NCBI RefSeq assembly: GCF_018424695.1 | Contig: NZ_QTNQ01000013.1 | Coordinates: 1-64,000, forward strand | Direction of reading: 5' to 3' | From: Vannielia litorea | Lineage (GTDB): Bacteria > Pseudomonadota > Alphaproteobacteria > Rhodobacterales > Rhodobacteraceae | Length of the DNA stretch: 64,000 bases | Part shown: in pieces, positions 8,587 through 15,870 of the stretch | Numbering within the stretch: position 1 is the first letter of the stretch | Layout: every line of letters starts with the position of its first letter | The notes under the pieces: model-generated | What the model saw: the letters and a program-made list of their open reading frames with translations, nothing else | Told to the model about the DNA's origin: nothing | Database searches by the model: none | Translations under genes and position numbers: made by a program

Positions 8587-8934
8587 TCAGGAATTGAGAG
8601 CATGATACATTTCCGACACCAGCTCCCCGGCAAGCTGCGACAAGTCGGTGCCTGTATCGTCATTTGACATCTCGACTTCCAGCTTAAGGGCCGTCCTCCC
8701 AAGCTTTGGAAAGCTGAGCGTTTCAGCGACACCGAAGATCCGATGTGCGCGGCGAGTTAACGTGTCGGCAACCTCTAGCCGCGCTGCTCGGGCTTCTAGG
8801 TTGCAGTAGTTCTCGAAGGCCTCGATATGTTCGGGTAGCGAGGCAATGAAGGCCGCCCGGACAGGCGCGAGCATCTGGGTGAAATCGTGGGCGGCGGATT
8901 CCTCGGGGCTATGCGGCCGGTAGGTGCTGCTCAT
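8587..8934 (-). CDS. Hpt-domain phosphotransfer protein
   Basis: This 115-residue, mainly helical protein carries the Hpt motif RRAHRIFGVAETLSFPKLG, in which His64 would be the phosphorylated residue and the small residues allow docking of a receiver domain. Hpt proteins shuttle phosphate between receivers and kinases in multistep relays. The start ATG overlaps the stop of the upstream response regulator by one base (TGATG), so the two are translationally coupled. The pairing suggests a relay of kinase, receiver and Hpt. Confidence 0.8.
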   Translation of the reverse strand: MSSTYRPHSPEESAAHDFTQMLAPVRAAFIASLPEHIEAFENYCNLEARAARLEVADTLTRRAHRIFGVAETLSFPKLGRTALKLEVEMSNDDTGTDLSQLAGELVSEMYHALNS

Positions 8935-9878
8935 CAGGCGAACCTCTTAATCGCGAATCCTTGCATGGTCGGTCGGGCACGGGCGGAGATCAGGGTTTCC
9001 TCGATGCTTTCATCAATCGTCCTCCGTGAAAAGAAGGAACCGCGCGTGGGCTTGCCCACTCGCACGACCGGTGCACAGTTGATGAGATAGGTTTCCTGGT
9101 AATCCTCCAGCGCCGTGTTGATCTGGGTTTCGAGCTGTTCCTGCGAGGCGAGGTGGATGGTCGAGGTCACCACCATGAACTCGCCGCAGCCGGCGTAGGC
9201 AACAAGCAGGTTCTGGGATTTCAACGTGTCGACGATCACCTCCGCCACGTCGGCCATTATGTCTAGGAACTCCTCGTCATTGGTACGGACATAAATGTTT
9301 GCTGCGTTCTCGACGCTGAATCCGATGCGCTGGCTGATCGCATACCGCGGACGGCCGATAGCCTTCAGGTAGTTGCGTAGTGCGGCGAAGGAGATCACCC
9401 CTTTTACATCTGGCGGCGTTTCGGCGTCTTCGAAGTCGAACTGGTGTTGATGTGACGTGACCACTTCCAGCTGATCCTGAATTGCAGCGGCACGAAGTCG
9501 GCTTTCGTGCACGCGCCGGATCGAAGCAAGGCGGGTCTTAAACTCAAGGTCGTCGAGCGGTTTCGTGATGTAGTCGACCGCGCCCGCCATGAAGGCTTGA
9601 TCAATGAACTGGCGCCCGGACATACCGGTGACCATGACAATCTGGGAGCGGCGTTCCGGGTCCATCGCACGAAGAATACCGGTGAGCTCGATCCCGTTCA
9701 TTTCGGGCATCTGGATATCCACGAAGATGCAGTCGAAGGGCACCGCCTCCTGACCGACCAACTTCAGCGCTTCTTGCCCGGACGAGGCCATCGCGAAATC
9801 ATTGATGTCATGATGCCGGAGAACGGCCTCGAACGCCGCCCGAAATATGGGATCGTCGTCTACCGCGAGGATTTTCAT
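8934..9878 (-). CDS. response regulator with degenerate GGDEF-like output domain
   Basis: A 314-residue protein. Residues 1-125 form a canonical receiver: acidic pair D8/D9, phospho-acceptor D54 in FVDIQMPEMNG, the conserved Thr in MVTGMSG and Lys in ITKPLDD. After a linker, residues about 165-300 have the spacing of a diguanylate cyclase fold, but the signature reads AYAGCGEFMVV instead of RxGGDEF. Cyclase activity is therefore unlikely, and a sensing or partner-binding role is more probable (inference). The start is ATG 9878, behind AAGGAG with 7-base spacing. It is coupled to the Hpt gene. A paralogous architecture occurs at 12891-13925. Confidence 0.78.
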   Translation of the reverse strand: MKILAVDDDPIFRAAFEAVLRHHDINDFAMASSGQEALKLVGQEAVPFDCIFVDIQMPEMNGIELTGILRAMDPERRSQIVMVTGMSGRQFIDQAFMAGAVDYITKPLDDLEFKTRLASIRRVHESRLRAAAIQDQLEVVTSHQHQFDFEDAETPPDVKGVISFAALRNYLKAIGRPRYAISQRIGFSVENAANIYVRTNDEEFLDIMADVAEVIVDTLKSQNLLVAYAGCGEFMVVTSTIHLASQEQLETQINTALEDYQETYLINCAPVVRVGKPTRGSFFSRRTIDESIEETLISARARPTMQGFAIKRFA

Positions 9879-10012
9879 CAAGCTACTCCTTGTGCTCGAA
9901 GGAATCCTACGAGGCGATTAAGGCGAAATTTGGATCACCCGCAAGTTGCGAGAGACTTTTTGATAAATTCTGAAAGTTCGCCGGGAAATTTACTGGACGG
10001 GTGCAGGACTGC

Positions 10013-11398
10013 TCAGCTCGCGGCAATACATTCCCGGGCGGTCCCGCCAGTTTCTGTCAGCTCTGCCACAGCTTCCAATTCGGCCGGCTGCGCCTCGCGC
10101 TGGTCGTCGGCGAGGTCCAGCTCGAAATAGAAGGTCGTGCCGGTGTCCTCGTTCTTCCGATAGTCGATGAAGCCTTTGTGGGCCTGAATGATCCGCTTGG
10201 AAATATTCATGCCGAGACCGGTGCCACCGATCTTTCGAGTGTCTGACGAATCGACTTGGCTGAACTTGTCGAAGACGCGCTCGCGATCGCGGTCCGCAAG
10301 ACCAGGCCCCTCGTCGATCACCGACACCCGCGCCCGCCCGCCCTCGACAGCCAGGTGCACGCGAACCAGGCTGCCCTCGGGAGAGAACTTGGCCGCATTG
10401 GAAATGATGTTGGTAAGCACCTGCTCGATTCGCGCCGGGTCCCCAACCACAGCCAGGTGATCGACATCGGAGTCATAGGCGAGCCGCACGCCAAGGCGCG
10501 CGGCATAAGGGGCGTTGGCGTCAACCGACTGCTCGACCAGATCGCGCAGGTCAATCCGCTGCATGTTGAAGGGCATGCGCCCCGCCTCGATCTTCTGGAG
10601 GTCGAGGATTTCGTCGATCAACTCGATCAGCCGTGTGCAATTGCGCTTGGCGATGCCCATCACCTGCTCGGCCTTTTCGCTGATCGCGCCCAGGTGTCCG
10701 GCATGGGCGAGGTCGATGGACCCCTTGATGGAGGTGAGTGGTGTGCGGAGTTCATGGCTCATCGTCGAGATGAATTCGCTCTTTGCATTGTAGGCCTGCT
10801 GCGCTTTGCGGTTTTCTATCTTCAGCGCTTCCACTTGGTCGAGGTTGCGCCGGTAGAACGACAGATAGATGTGCGAGCAATCGATCACGAAGTAAAGCAC
10901 AAAGACGCTGGTGAAGAGCTGCGCCCAAAGTTCCGACCGGATAGTCGCGCCCGTGACCCAGATGTCATAAATCGGGATGAGAAGAAACGTTGCCCCATAC
11001 ATACCGATCCGAACGACAAGAATTGGTACTATGTGGTGGTTGTTCATGGCGGCGAAGAGCGCGGCGGCGAACAGAAAGAAAAGAGACATGAAGTGTGTCC
11101 CTGGACCCTGAGCCAAAGCGATCGAGACGGAATAAAAGACGATGACCGAGGCGCTGAGCACTGTCCCGACATAGAGCCGGTTGAGTAGGCGTCGCGCTAC
11201 CGCAGCATCGCGGCCGTCCCACGCGAGAATGCGCTGGAAGACAATGAAGTCGTAAATCTCCGACAAAGCAATGAGACCCCCGGTCATCAAAGCGAGCGTA
11301 ATGCTGTAGTAATAGCCCGCCAAGGCGAGGGCTGCCGCGAATATGATCTGCCGCTGCCAGACGAGCTTTCGTCCGACCTCAGCATAATCCTTCATTTG
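10013..11398 (-). CDS. membrane sensor histidine kinase
   Basis: About 461 residues from ATG 11398; a GTG at 11527 would add 43 basic, poorly folded residues. Five to six hydrophobic segments (residues about 15-180) precede a short coiled linker. HisKA follows with the acceptor in STMSHELRTPLTS and an HATPase with NIISNAAKFS, DEGPGL and GGTGLGMNIS. It is the second classical kinase of the cluster and again lacks a receiver. It lies upstream of the response regulator/Hpt pair on the same strand and diverges from the AHL synthase gene, so a shared regulatory region of about 400 bases serves both. Confidence 0.88.
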   Translation of the reverse strand, partial: QMKDYAEVGRKLVWQRQIIFAAALALAGYYYSITLALMTGGLIALSEIYDFIVFQRILAWDGRDAAVARRLLNRLYVGTVLSASVIVFYSVSIALAQGPGTHFMSLFFLFAAALFAAMNNHHIVPILVVRIGMYGATFLLIPIYDIWVTGATIRSELWAQLFTSVFVLYFVIDCSHIYLSFYRRNLDQVEALKIENRKAQQAYNAKSEFISTMSHELRTPLTSIKGSIDLAHAGHLGAISEKAEQVMGIAKRNCTRLIELIDEILDLQKIEAGRMPFNMQRIDLRDLVEQSVDANAPYAARLGVRLAYDSDVDHLAVVGDPARIEQVLTNIISNAAKFSPEGSLVRVHLAVEGGRARVSVIDEGPGLADRDRERVFDKFSQVDSSDTRKIGGTGLGMNISKRIIQAHKGFIDYRKNEDTGTTFYFELDLADDQREAQPAELEAVAELTETGGTARECIAAS

Positions 11399-11798
11399 CT
11401 TGGCCCGGACCACGTTCTTTCGTGATCGTAGTCCTGGCCCATCTCTTCTAGTTTGCTGCGTCACCTTGCCTCTCCGAACCTTGGCGCCGCGATCATTGTC
11501 TGCGCTTGAACGGTGCCTTTCCGACACACTTATAAGCTGAGTAAGAGGTTAACGCGGCGAAAGTATGGCGCCGGCATGCAACTCATAAGAATGATGGTAA
11601 CCGGGTGATCTACTAGGGGTTGGGGCTAAAATGCATCACTGTCACAGTCGGGACTTGACCAAAGCTCAACGAGTGTTCCCTGAGCTCGTGACACCGGGAG
11701 TTGTGAAGCACTTAACGTTCGGGCGCGCCGAGCGGCTGCAGTCAAGGGCACAGAGCAGGCCGAAGATTCCCGCAACCAGCGGCCTTCAGGCCACATCA
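11399..11798. other. divergent intergenic region between sensor kinase and luxI-like gene
   Basis: This 400-base stretch must carry promoters for both directions. In-frame codons upstream of the synthase (from 11631) read as unstructured sequence and are not treated as part of it. I found no convincing lux box-like palindrome and no strong -35/-10 pair. Confidence 0.4.
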
Positions 11799-12392
11799 AT
11801 GTCTCTCGAAACGATGCATCTGCATGGCGATCTGTTCGTGAAATACCTCAAGGCGCGTCGGCAGGTCTTTATCGTATCGAAGGGCTGGCAGCTCTCTGAA
11901 ACCCGGGGCATGGAGTTCGACCAGTACGACACGCCTGAGGCGCGATGGATCGCCGTGCACGAGGACGGTAAGGTACTGGCCGGCATACGCATCGCTCCAA
12001 CGACGGCACGCTGTGGACTGCACTCCTATATGATCCGTGATGCGCAACTTGGACTGCTCCAAGGACTTCCACTAGACCCCCTCTTCGGGGAGGCACCGGT
12101 GTCGGACCGAATATGGGAGGCCACACGCCTTTTCCTGCTAGACACGGTGCCCGCTCAGTGGCGTCCGGAAGTGCAACGCCTTCTGATGCTGAAGATGGCG
12201 GAGGCCGCGCGCGAAGAAGGGGCCGACAATGTCATCGGTATAGTACCTGCAGTGTTCCAGCGCTGGCTGAAGAGGATCGGAATGGAGGCCGTTCCAGCAG
12301 GGCCGCGCTTCGAACTCGATGGTGATCGCTCACAGGCTGCAATTTTCGTCGTTAGCACGGCTCCGGCACCCGATACACCCATGAAAAACTAA
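11799..12392 (+). CDS. LuxI-type acyl-homoserine-lactone synthase
   Basis: A 197-residue protein with all the invariant positions of the LuxI family: R20/R21 and F24 in KARRQVF, W30, D41 and D44 in EFDQYD, R64 in GIRIAPTT, and E107/R110 in IWEATR. These residues bind S-adenosylmethionine and the acyl donor. The start is taken at ATG 11799; ATG 11814 is an alternative. LuxI enzymes make N-acyl-homoserine lactones in the cytoplasm, and the acyl chain cannot be predicted here. No LuxR gene is nearby. It is flanked by kinases and receiver proteins, so its output or control may run through a phosphorelay. Confidence 0.85.
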   Translation: MSLETMHLHGDLFVKYLKARRQVFIVSKGWQLSETRGMEFDQYDTPEARWIAVHEDGKVLAGIRIAPTTARCGLHSYMIRDAQLGLLQGLPLDPLFGEAPVSDRIWEATRLFLLDTVPAQWRPEVQRLLMLKMAEAAREEGADNVIGIVPAVFQRWLKRIGMEAVPAGPRFELDGDRSQAAIFVVSTAPAPDTPMKN

Positions 12393-12485
12393 GTTTTCCG
12401 AAAGGCCGGGATTCTGCTATCATTCTACCAAGAGTTTAGTGTGTGACTAAGAAGGCGCTGATCTAAATACGGACAGATTGACTGA

Positions 12486-12890
12486 ATGACTGATCCCGCT
12501 ACGGCCCGTCCTCGCGTGCTTCATGTAGACGACGATGACGACATCCGCGCAATTACGCAGATTGCCCTTGCGGTCGTTGGTGAACTCGAGGTCCTGCAAT
12601 GCTCCAGCGGATTAGAGGCTTTGGAGGTCGCCCAGAAATTCTCCCCCGACATCCTTCTCTTGGATGTCATGATGCCCGACATGACGGGAGAGGAAACCCT
12701 TGCGGCGTTGCGCCAACTGGATGGTCTTGCCACTGCCCCCGTTATCTTCATGACGGCGAAGGCGCACTCTGATGACATTGCGCACTTGATGACCCTCGGC
12801 ACGCAACGTGTCATTGCAAAGCCGTTCGACCCGCTCACTCTGGCAACCGAAGTCGTCGAGGTCTGGGAGCAATCCGCAAAGGGCGTCTAG
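12486..12890 (+). CDS. single-domain response regulator (receiver only)
   Basis: A 134-residue receiver with an acidic run at VDDDDD, phospho-acceptor D60 in LLLDVMMPDMTG, the Thr in FMTAKA and the Lys in IAKPFDP. There is no output domain, so it acts by protein contact or as a phosphate carrier, as in CheY- or DivK-type relays. It follows the AHL synthase by 93 bases on the same strand and may be co-transcribed. Its stop abuts the stop of the convergent response regulator gene with no spacing. Confidence 0.88.
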   Translation: MTDPATARPRVLHVDDDDDIRAITQIALAVVGELEVLQCSSGLEALEVAQKFSPDILLLDVMMPDMTGEETLAALRQLDGLATAPVIFMTAKAHSDDIAHLMTLGTQRVIAKPFDPLTLATEVVEVWEQSAKGV

Positions 12891-13925
12891 TTATGCATCG
12901 ATTGGTGTCGGTCGCTGGCGCCGTGAGACCCCCAAGCGCGGTCGGCGCGGCACGATGACGCCATCTCGCAGCCTGTTCTGGTCGAGTTCCATTTGCAGGC
13001 GGTGCATAAGGCGGTCTTCGGTGGCTCCCGCAGTCGCCATGCGTAGCGTCTGCACGCATCCCTTTCCAGTCTCCAACTTCGGCCGCCGTGTTCTGCTCAT
13101 GGTCACACAGATATCTAGCGTTTCATCACCGAACGCTTCGGACTTCAGGTTCCATAACCCCGGCGAGTTCAGATCAATACCTAATTCACGCCGGCCACTG
13201 CCCAACACCACGCAGCCGAACACGCCGCTTCCGGCATAAGAGATGAAGTGCTGCGTCGATGAGAGCTTTGCGGAGATGCTGCCCGCCACTTCCGTCAACA
13301 GCGCGTTGAACTGTTCAGCGGAGCTATTGTCGTAGAGTTCCTGAATACCCTCGATGCGCAGAGCGAACGCCTCGGTGGCGAATATCTTGCTGGGAAGTAA
13401 CATCAGCAACTGTTCCAAATCGCGATCGGACATGCTGGCCGACACGCCCTTGATGGTGAAGGACTCGTCAAGCGGCCTGCGCGCCAGCTTTTCCAAGCGA
13501 GACGCAAGTTGTGCGGCGGATCGCTCGAGACCCGCCGACCGTCGCGTCTGCTCGGCAAGCAGGCGCGCGGTACGAATGCGGGCCCCTAACTCGAGGCCAC
13601 GGACCGGCTTTGTCACGTAATCCGAGGCGCCCGCATTAAAGGCCTGCTCGATCGAAGCGTCATCCAGTTTGGCCGTGAGCATGAGGATCGGCTTGATACG
13701 GTAGTCCGGCAGGGCCCGGATGCTACGGCACAGCTCGATACCGTCTGTGCCGGGCATCGCGATATCGAGCAGAACGCAATCGAATGGAGACGTCGCCTCC
13801 GCGACCTTGCGCATTGCGTCTTCCGCACAGAGCGCGGTCTCCAGATCTTCATATCCGGCTTCGCCCAGTACCGTCCGAAGCAGTTGCAAGAAAGTCTCGT
13901 CATCATCGACTGCAAGAATTCGCAT
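12891..13925 (-). CDS. response regulator with degenerate GGDEF-like output domain
   Basis: A 344-residue paralogue-like partner of 8934-9878. The receiver has D8/D9, D54 in LLDIAMPGTDG, the Thr in MLTAKLDD and Lys in VTKPVRG. A coiled linker leads to a domain with the pattern SYAGSGVFGCVV where an active diguanylate cyclase would carry GGDEF, so catalysis is unlikely. The last 60 residues are basic and probably disordered. ATG 13925 is chosen because AGGGA lies at proper spacing; upstream codons up to 13985 stay in frame but do not match receivers. Confidence 0.78.
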   Translation of the reverse strand: MRILAVDDDETFLQLLRTVLGEAGYEDLETALCAEDAMRKVAEATSPFDCVLLDIAMPGTDGIELCRSIRALPDYRIKPILMLTAKLDDASIEQAFNAGASDYVTKPVRGLELGARIRTARLLAEQTRRSAGLERSAAQLASRLEKLARRPLDESFTIKGVSASMSDRDLEQLLMLLPSKIFATEAFALRIEGIQELYDNSSAEQFNALLTEVAGSISAKLSSTQHFISYAGSGVFGCVVLGSGRRELGIDLNSPGLWNLKSEAFGDETLDICVTMSRTRRPKLETGKGCVQTLRMATAGATEDRLMHRLQMELDQNRLRDGVIVPRRPRLGVSRRQRPTPIDA

Positions 13926-14008
13926 GTCTCGTTCCCTCATCCACAACACCCTTTCCCGAGCAGGAACCCTGAGTAGTTTCTTCACGCATAGCGCACAATG
14001 TTTTGGGG

Positions 14009-14149
14009 CTAGCTAACGCAAAAGTTGTCGGACGAATCTGTCATAAGTCTGACTGGATTGAGCCCATTCTCGGCGAGCTGGATCCGCGAAAGGAGGTCCT
14101 GCACGTTTGAGGCGATGTGATGAAGGAAACTGGCAGTGCCTGATATCAT
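14009..14149 (-). CDS. possible small protein, unknown
   Basis: This frame of 46 codons lies upstream of the response regulator on the same strand. It starts at ATG 14147-14149 behind GGTTGGGG and reads as an amphipathic helix with a polar tail (segments HHIASNVQDLLSRIQLAENG and NPVRLMTDSSDNF). Composition looks protein-like, but there is no family match, and it could be the remnant of a larger gene. Confidence 0.25.
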   Translation of the reverse strand: MISGTASFLHHIASNVQDLLSRIQLAENGLNPVRLMTDSSDNFCVS

Positions 14150-14225
14150 CCCCAACCGAGATGGCGCAGTACACGCCAATTTTGCGTCGGGCCCGAAACC
14201 TTGTGGTTAGTGCTAACCTAAAGCT

Positions 14226-14936
14226 TCAAGTCACCCAGGAAGGACCAAGCCGCTTCAACAAATCCCGCACATTCGACACCTGCCACCGCCCACCCCGCCG
14301 GGTGAGGATCCCGCGCGCATTGAGCTCCGCCGCGATCGCTCGCAGCGACACATGCCCCTCCGCCCGGATTGCCGCCACGACCTCCGCCAACCCCGCCGCG
14401 AACTCATCCGCGTTCCGCGACACCGTCGCACGGAGCGCCGCACCGCCCTCCCCTGCCCGCCTGAGGGCTGCGGCGCCGTTGGGGTTGCCCAGCTTCACCC
14501 CGCGCGCCTTCGCGGCTGCCAGCGCCTCTTTCGTGCGTCGGGAGATGGCTTCCCGCTCCTGCTGAGCAACCAGCGCCATGATGCCCACGGTCAGGTCGTT
14601 GGCTTCCGGCATGTCGACGGCAAGGAACCGCACGCCGCTGTCTCGGAGGGTCAACAGGAAGGCCGCATTGCGGGAGAGGCGGTCGAGCTTGGCGATGACC
14701 AAGGTGGCGCCGGTAAGCCGGGCGAGGGTCAGCGCCCGGTCCAGTTCCGGCCTGTCGTTGCGCTTGCCGCTCTCGACCTCGGTGAAGCGGGCGATGACCG
14801 TGGCGCGTCGGGATGAGGCGAAGTCATCGATGGCTTGCCGCTGAGCTTCAAGCCCCAGCCCGGACCTGCCCTGCCGGGCGGTGGAGACCCGCTCGTAGGC
14901 AACGAACTTCGAAGATGGGGCAGTCTCTCTGACCAT
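14226..14936 (-). CDS. serine recombinase (resolvase/invertase type)
   Basis: A 236-residue resolvase-like protein. The catalytic N-terminal domain contains the nucleophile Ser in AYERVSTARQGRSG, followed by LVIAKLDRLSRNAAF and the long helix region QQEREAISRRTKEAL. The C-terminal end (SLRAIAAELNARGILT to the SNVRDLLKR segment) is a helix-turn-helix that binds the recombination site. The start is ATG 14936; a GTG two codons upstream lies inside the inverted repeat at 14937-14974. It probably entered with a transposon or plasmid. It marks the junction between the signalling and catabolic parts of the island. Confidence 0.85.
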   Translation of the reverse strand: MVRETAPSSKFVAYERVSTARQGRSGLGLEAQRQAIDDFASSRRATVIARFTEVESGKRNDRPELDRALTLARLTGATLVIAKLDRLSRNAAFLLTLRDSGVRFLAVDMPEANDLTVGIMALVAQQEREAISRRTKEALAAAKARGVKLGNPNGAAALRRAGEGGAALRATVSRNADEFAAGLAEVVAAIRAEGHVSLRAIAAELNARGILTRRGGRWQVSNVRDLLKRLGPSWVT

Positions 14937-14974
14937 GTACACACCTGCGCAACGTTGGTTTGGCAGGTGTGTAC
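14937..14974. promoter_or_regulatory. perfect 12-bp inverted repeat at resolvase start (res subsite or operator)
   Basis: The arms GTACACACCTGC (14937-14948) and GCAGGTGTGTAC (14963-14974) are perfect inverted copies separated by 14 bases. The left arm abuts the resolvase ATG, leaving no ribosome binding site, so the transcript may be leaderless. Resolvases bind such inverted sites for both recombination and autoregulation. Confidence 0.6.
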
Positions 14975-15114
14975 GACGAGTTGCGGCCGCGATCAGTTGA
15001 GCAACGCCATATCAGTTGCGCTCTTCCGCCTTATCTCGCAAGGTCAATACGAACACGACCGACGGCAAAGACCCTGTGGCACTGGATCCAGTATTTGTCG
15101 CCGAAGGGGGAAAC

Positions 15115-15870
15115 TTGACAACAAGCGGCGACAACATCGGAGGGCTGGCAAAGGGGCTAGCAATTATCGAGGTGTTCTCCACTGACAGAAAACCCTTGAC
15201 CATTTCTGCGGCGGCGCAAGCCACGAATACCAGTCGCGCGAGCGCAAGGCGCAGCCTTTTGACACTGTTGAACCTCGGCTACGTGGCGCAGGTGGGGTCG
15301 GCCTTTCACCCCGCCCCGCGCCTGCTGAGACTGGGCGATGCCTACTTTCAGAACGCCTCGCTTCCGCAACTGGCGCAGGCACATCTCGAACACGCTCGGG
15401 ACGAGGTTCAGGAGTCCGTTTCCCTGGCGGTCCTCGACAATTACGAACCGGTCTTCGTGGCGCGGGCAGAAGCCGAAAAGATCGTGTCGTCGCTGGCGCG
15501 TATCGGTCGTCGGCTGGTTGGCTATTGCTCTGCCACCGGGCGGGTGCTCCTTGCCGACCTGCCCGACGACAAGCTCGATACCTACCTCGAGCAGCTCGAT
15601 CCGAAGCCGCTCACGAGGCACACCGTCACCGACAAGGGCAGGCTGCGCGAGGTGATCCTGAAGGTCCGCGAAGAGCGGGTGGCGATCACCGATGAGGAGC
15701 TTGAAGACGGGATGGCCGCGCTGGCCGTTCCCGTGGTGGACCGCGACGGCAAGACGATTGCCGCAATGAGCGTGTCCGCCTCTCGGGCGCGGGTGTCGGC
15801 GGCGCAGATGAAGAGCGAGCTGCTGCCGGTCTTGCGGCGCTACGCCGAGGCCCTATCCCGTAACTTCTGA
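15115..15870 (+). CDS. IclR-family transcriptional regulator
   Basis: A regulator of about 251 residues. An N-terminal winged helix-turn-helix is followed by the IclR effector-binding domain, with the typical GRVLLADLPDD and LAVPVVDRDGKTIAAMSVS blocks. TTG 15115 is chosen because GGGGG lies five to six bases upstream; longer frames from TTG 15016 or GTG 15076 lack a clear site. IclR proteins of the PcaR/PobR/TphR branch respond to aromatic acids. It lies convergent to the end of the tph-like operon, its 3' end overlapping the transporter gene by 18 bases. It is the obvious candidate regulator of that operon (inference). Confidence 0.88.
   Translation: MTTSGDNIGGLAKGLAIIEVFSTDRKPLTISAAAQATNTSRASARRSLLTLLNLGYVAQVGSAFHPAPRLLRLGDAYFQNASLPQLAQAHLEHARDEVQESVSLAVLDNYEPVFVARAEAEKIVSSLARIGRRLVGYCSATGRVLLADLPDDKLDTYLEQLDPKPLTRHTVTDKGRLREVILKVREERVAITDEELEDGMAALAVPVVDRDGKTIAAMSVSASRARVSAAQMKSELLPVLRRYAEALSRNF

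Noticed and set aside
6208..13925. LuxR-type regulator near the luxI gene
   Set aside because: All neighbouring regulators are receiver or kinase proteins; none has a LuxR autoinducer-binding or GerE-type HTH domain.
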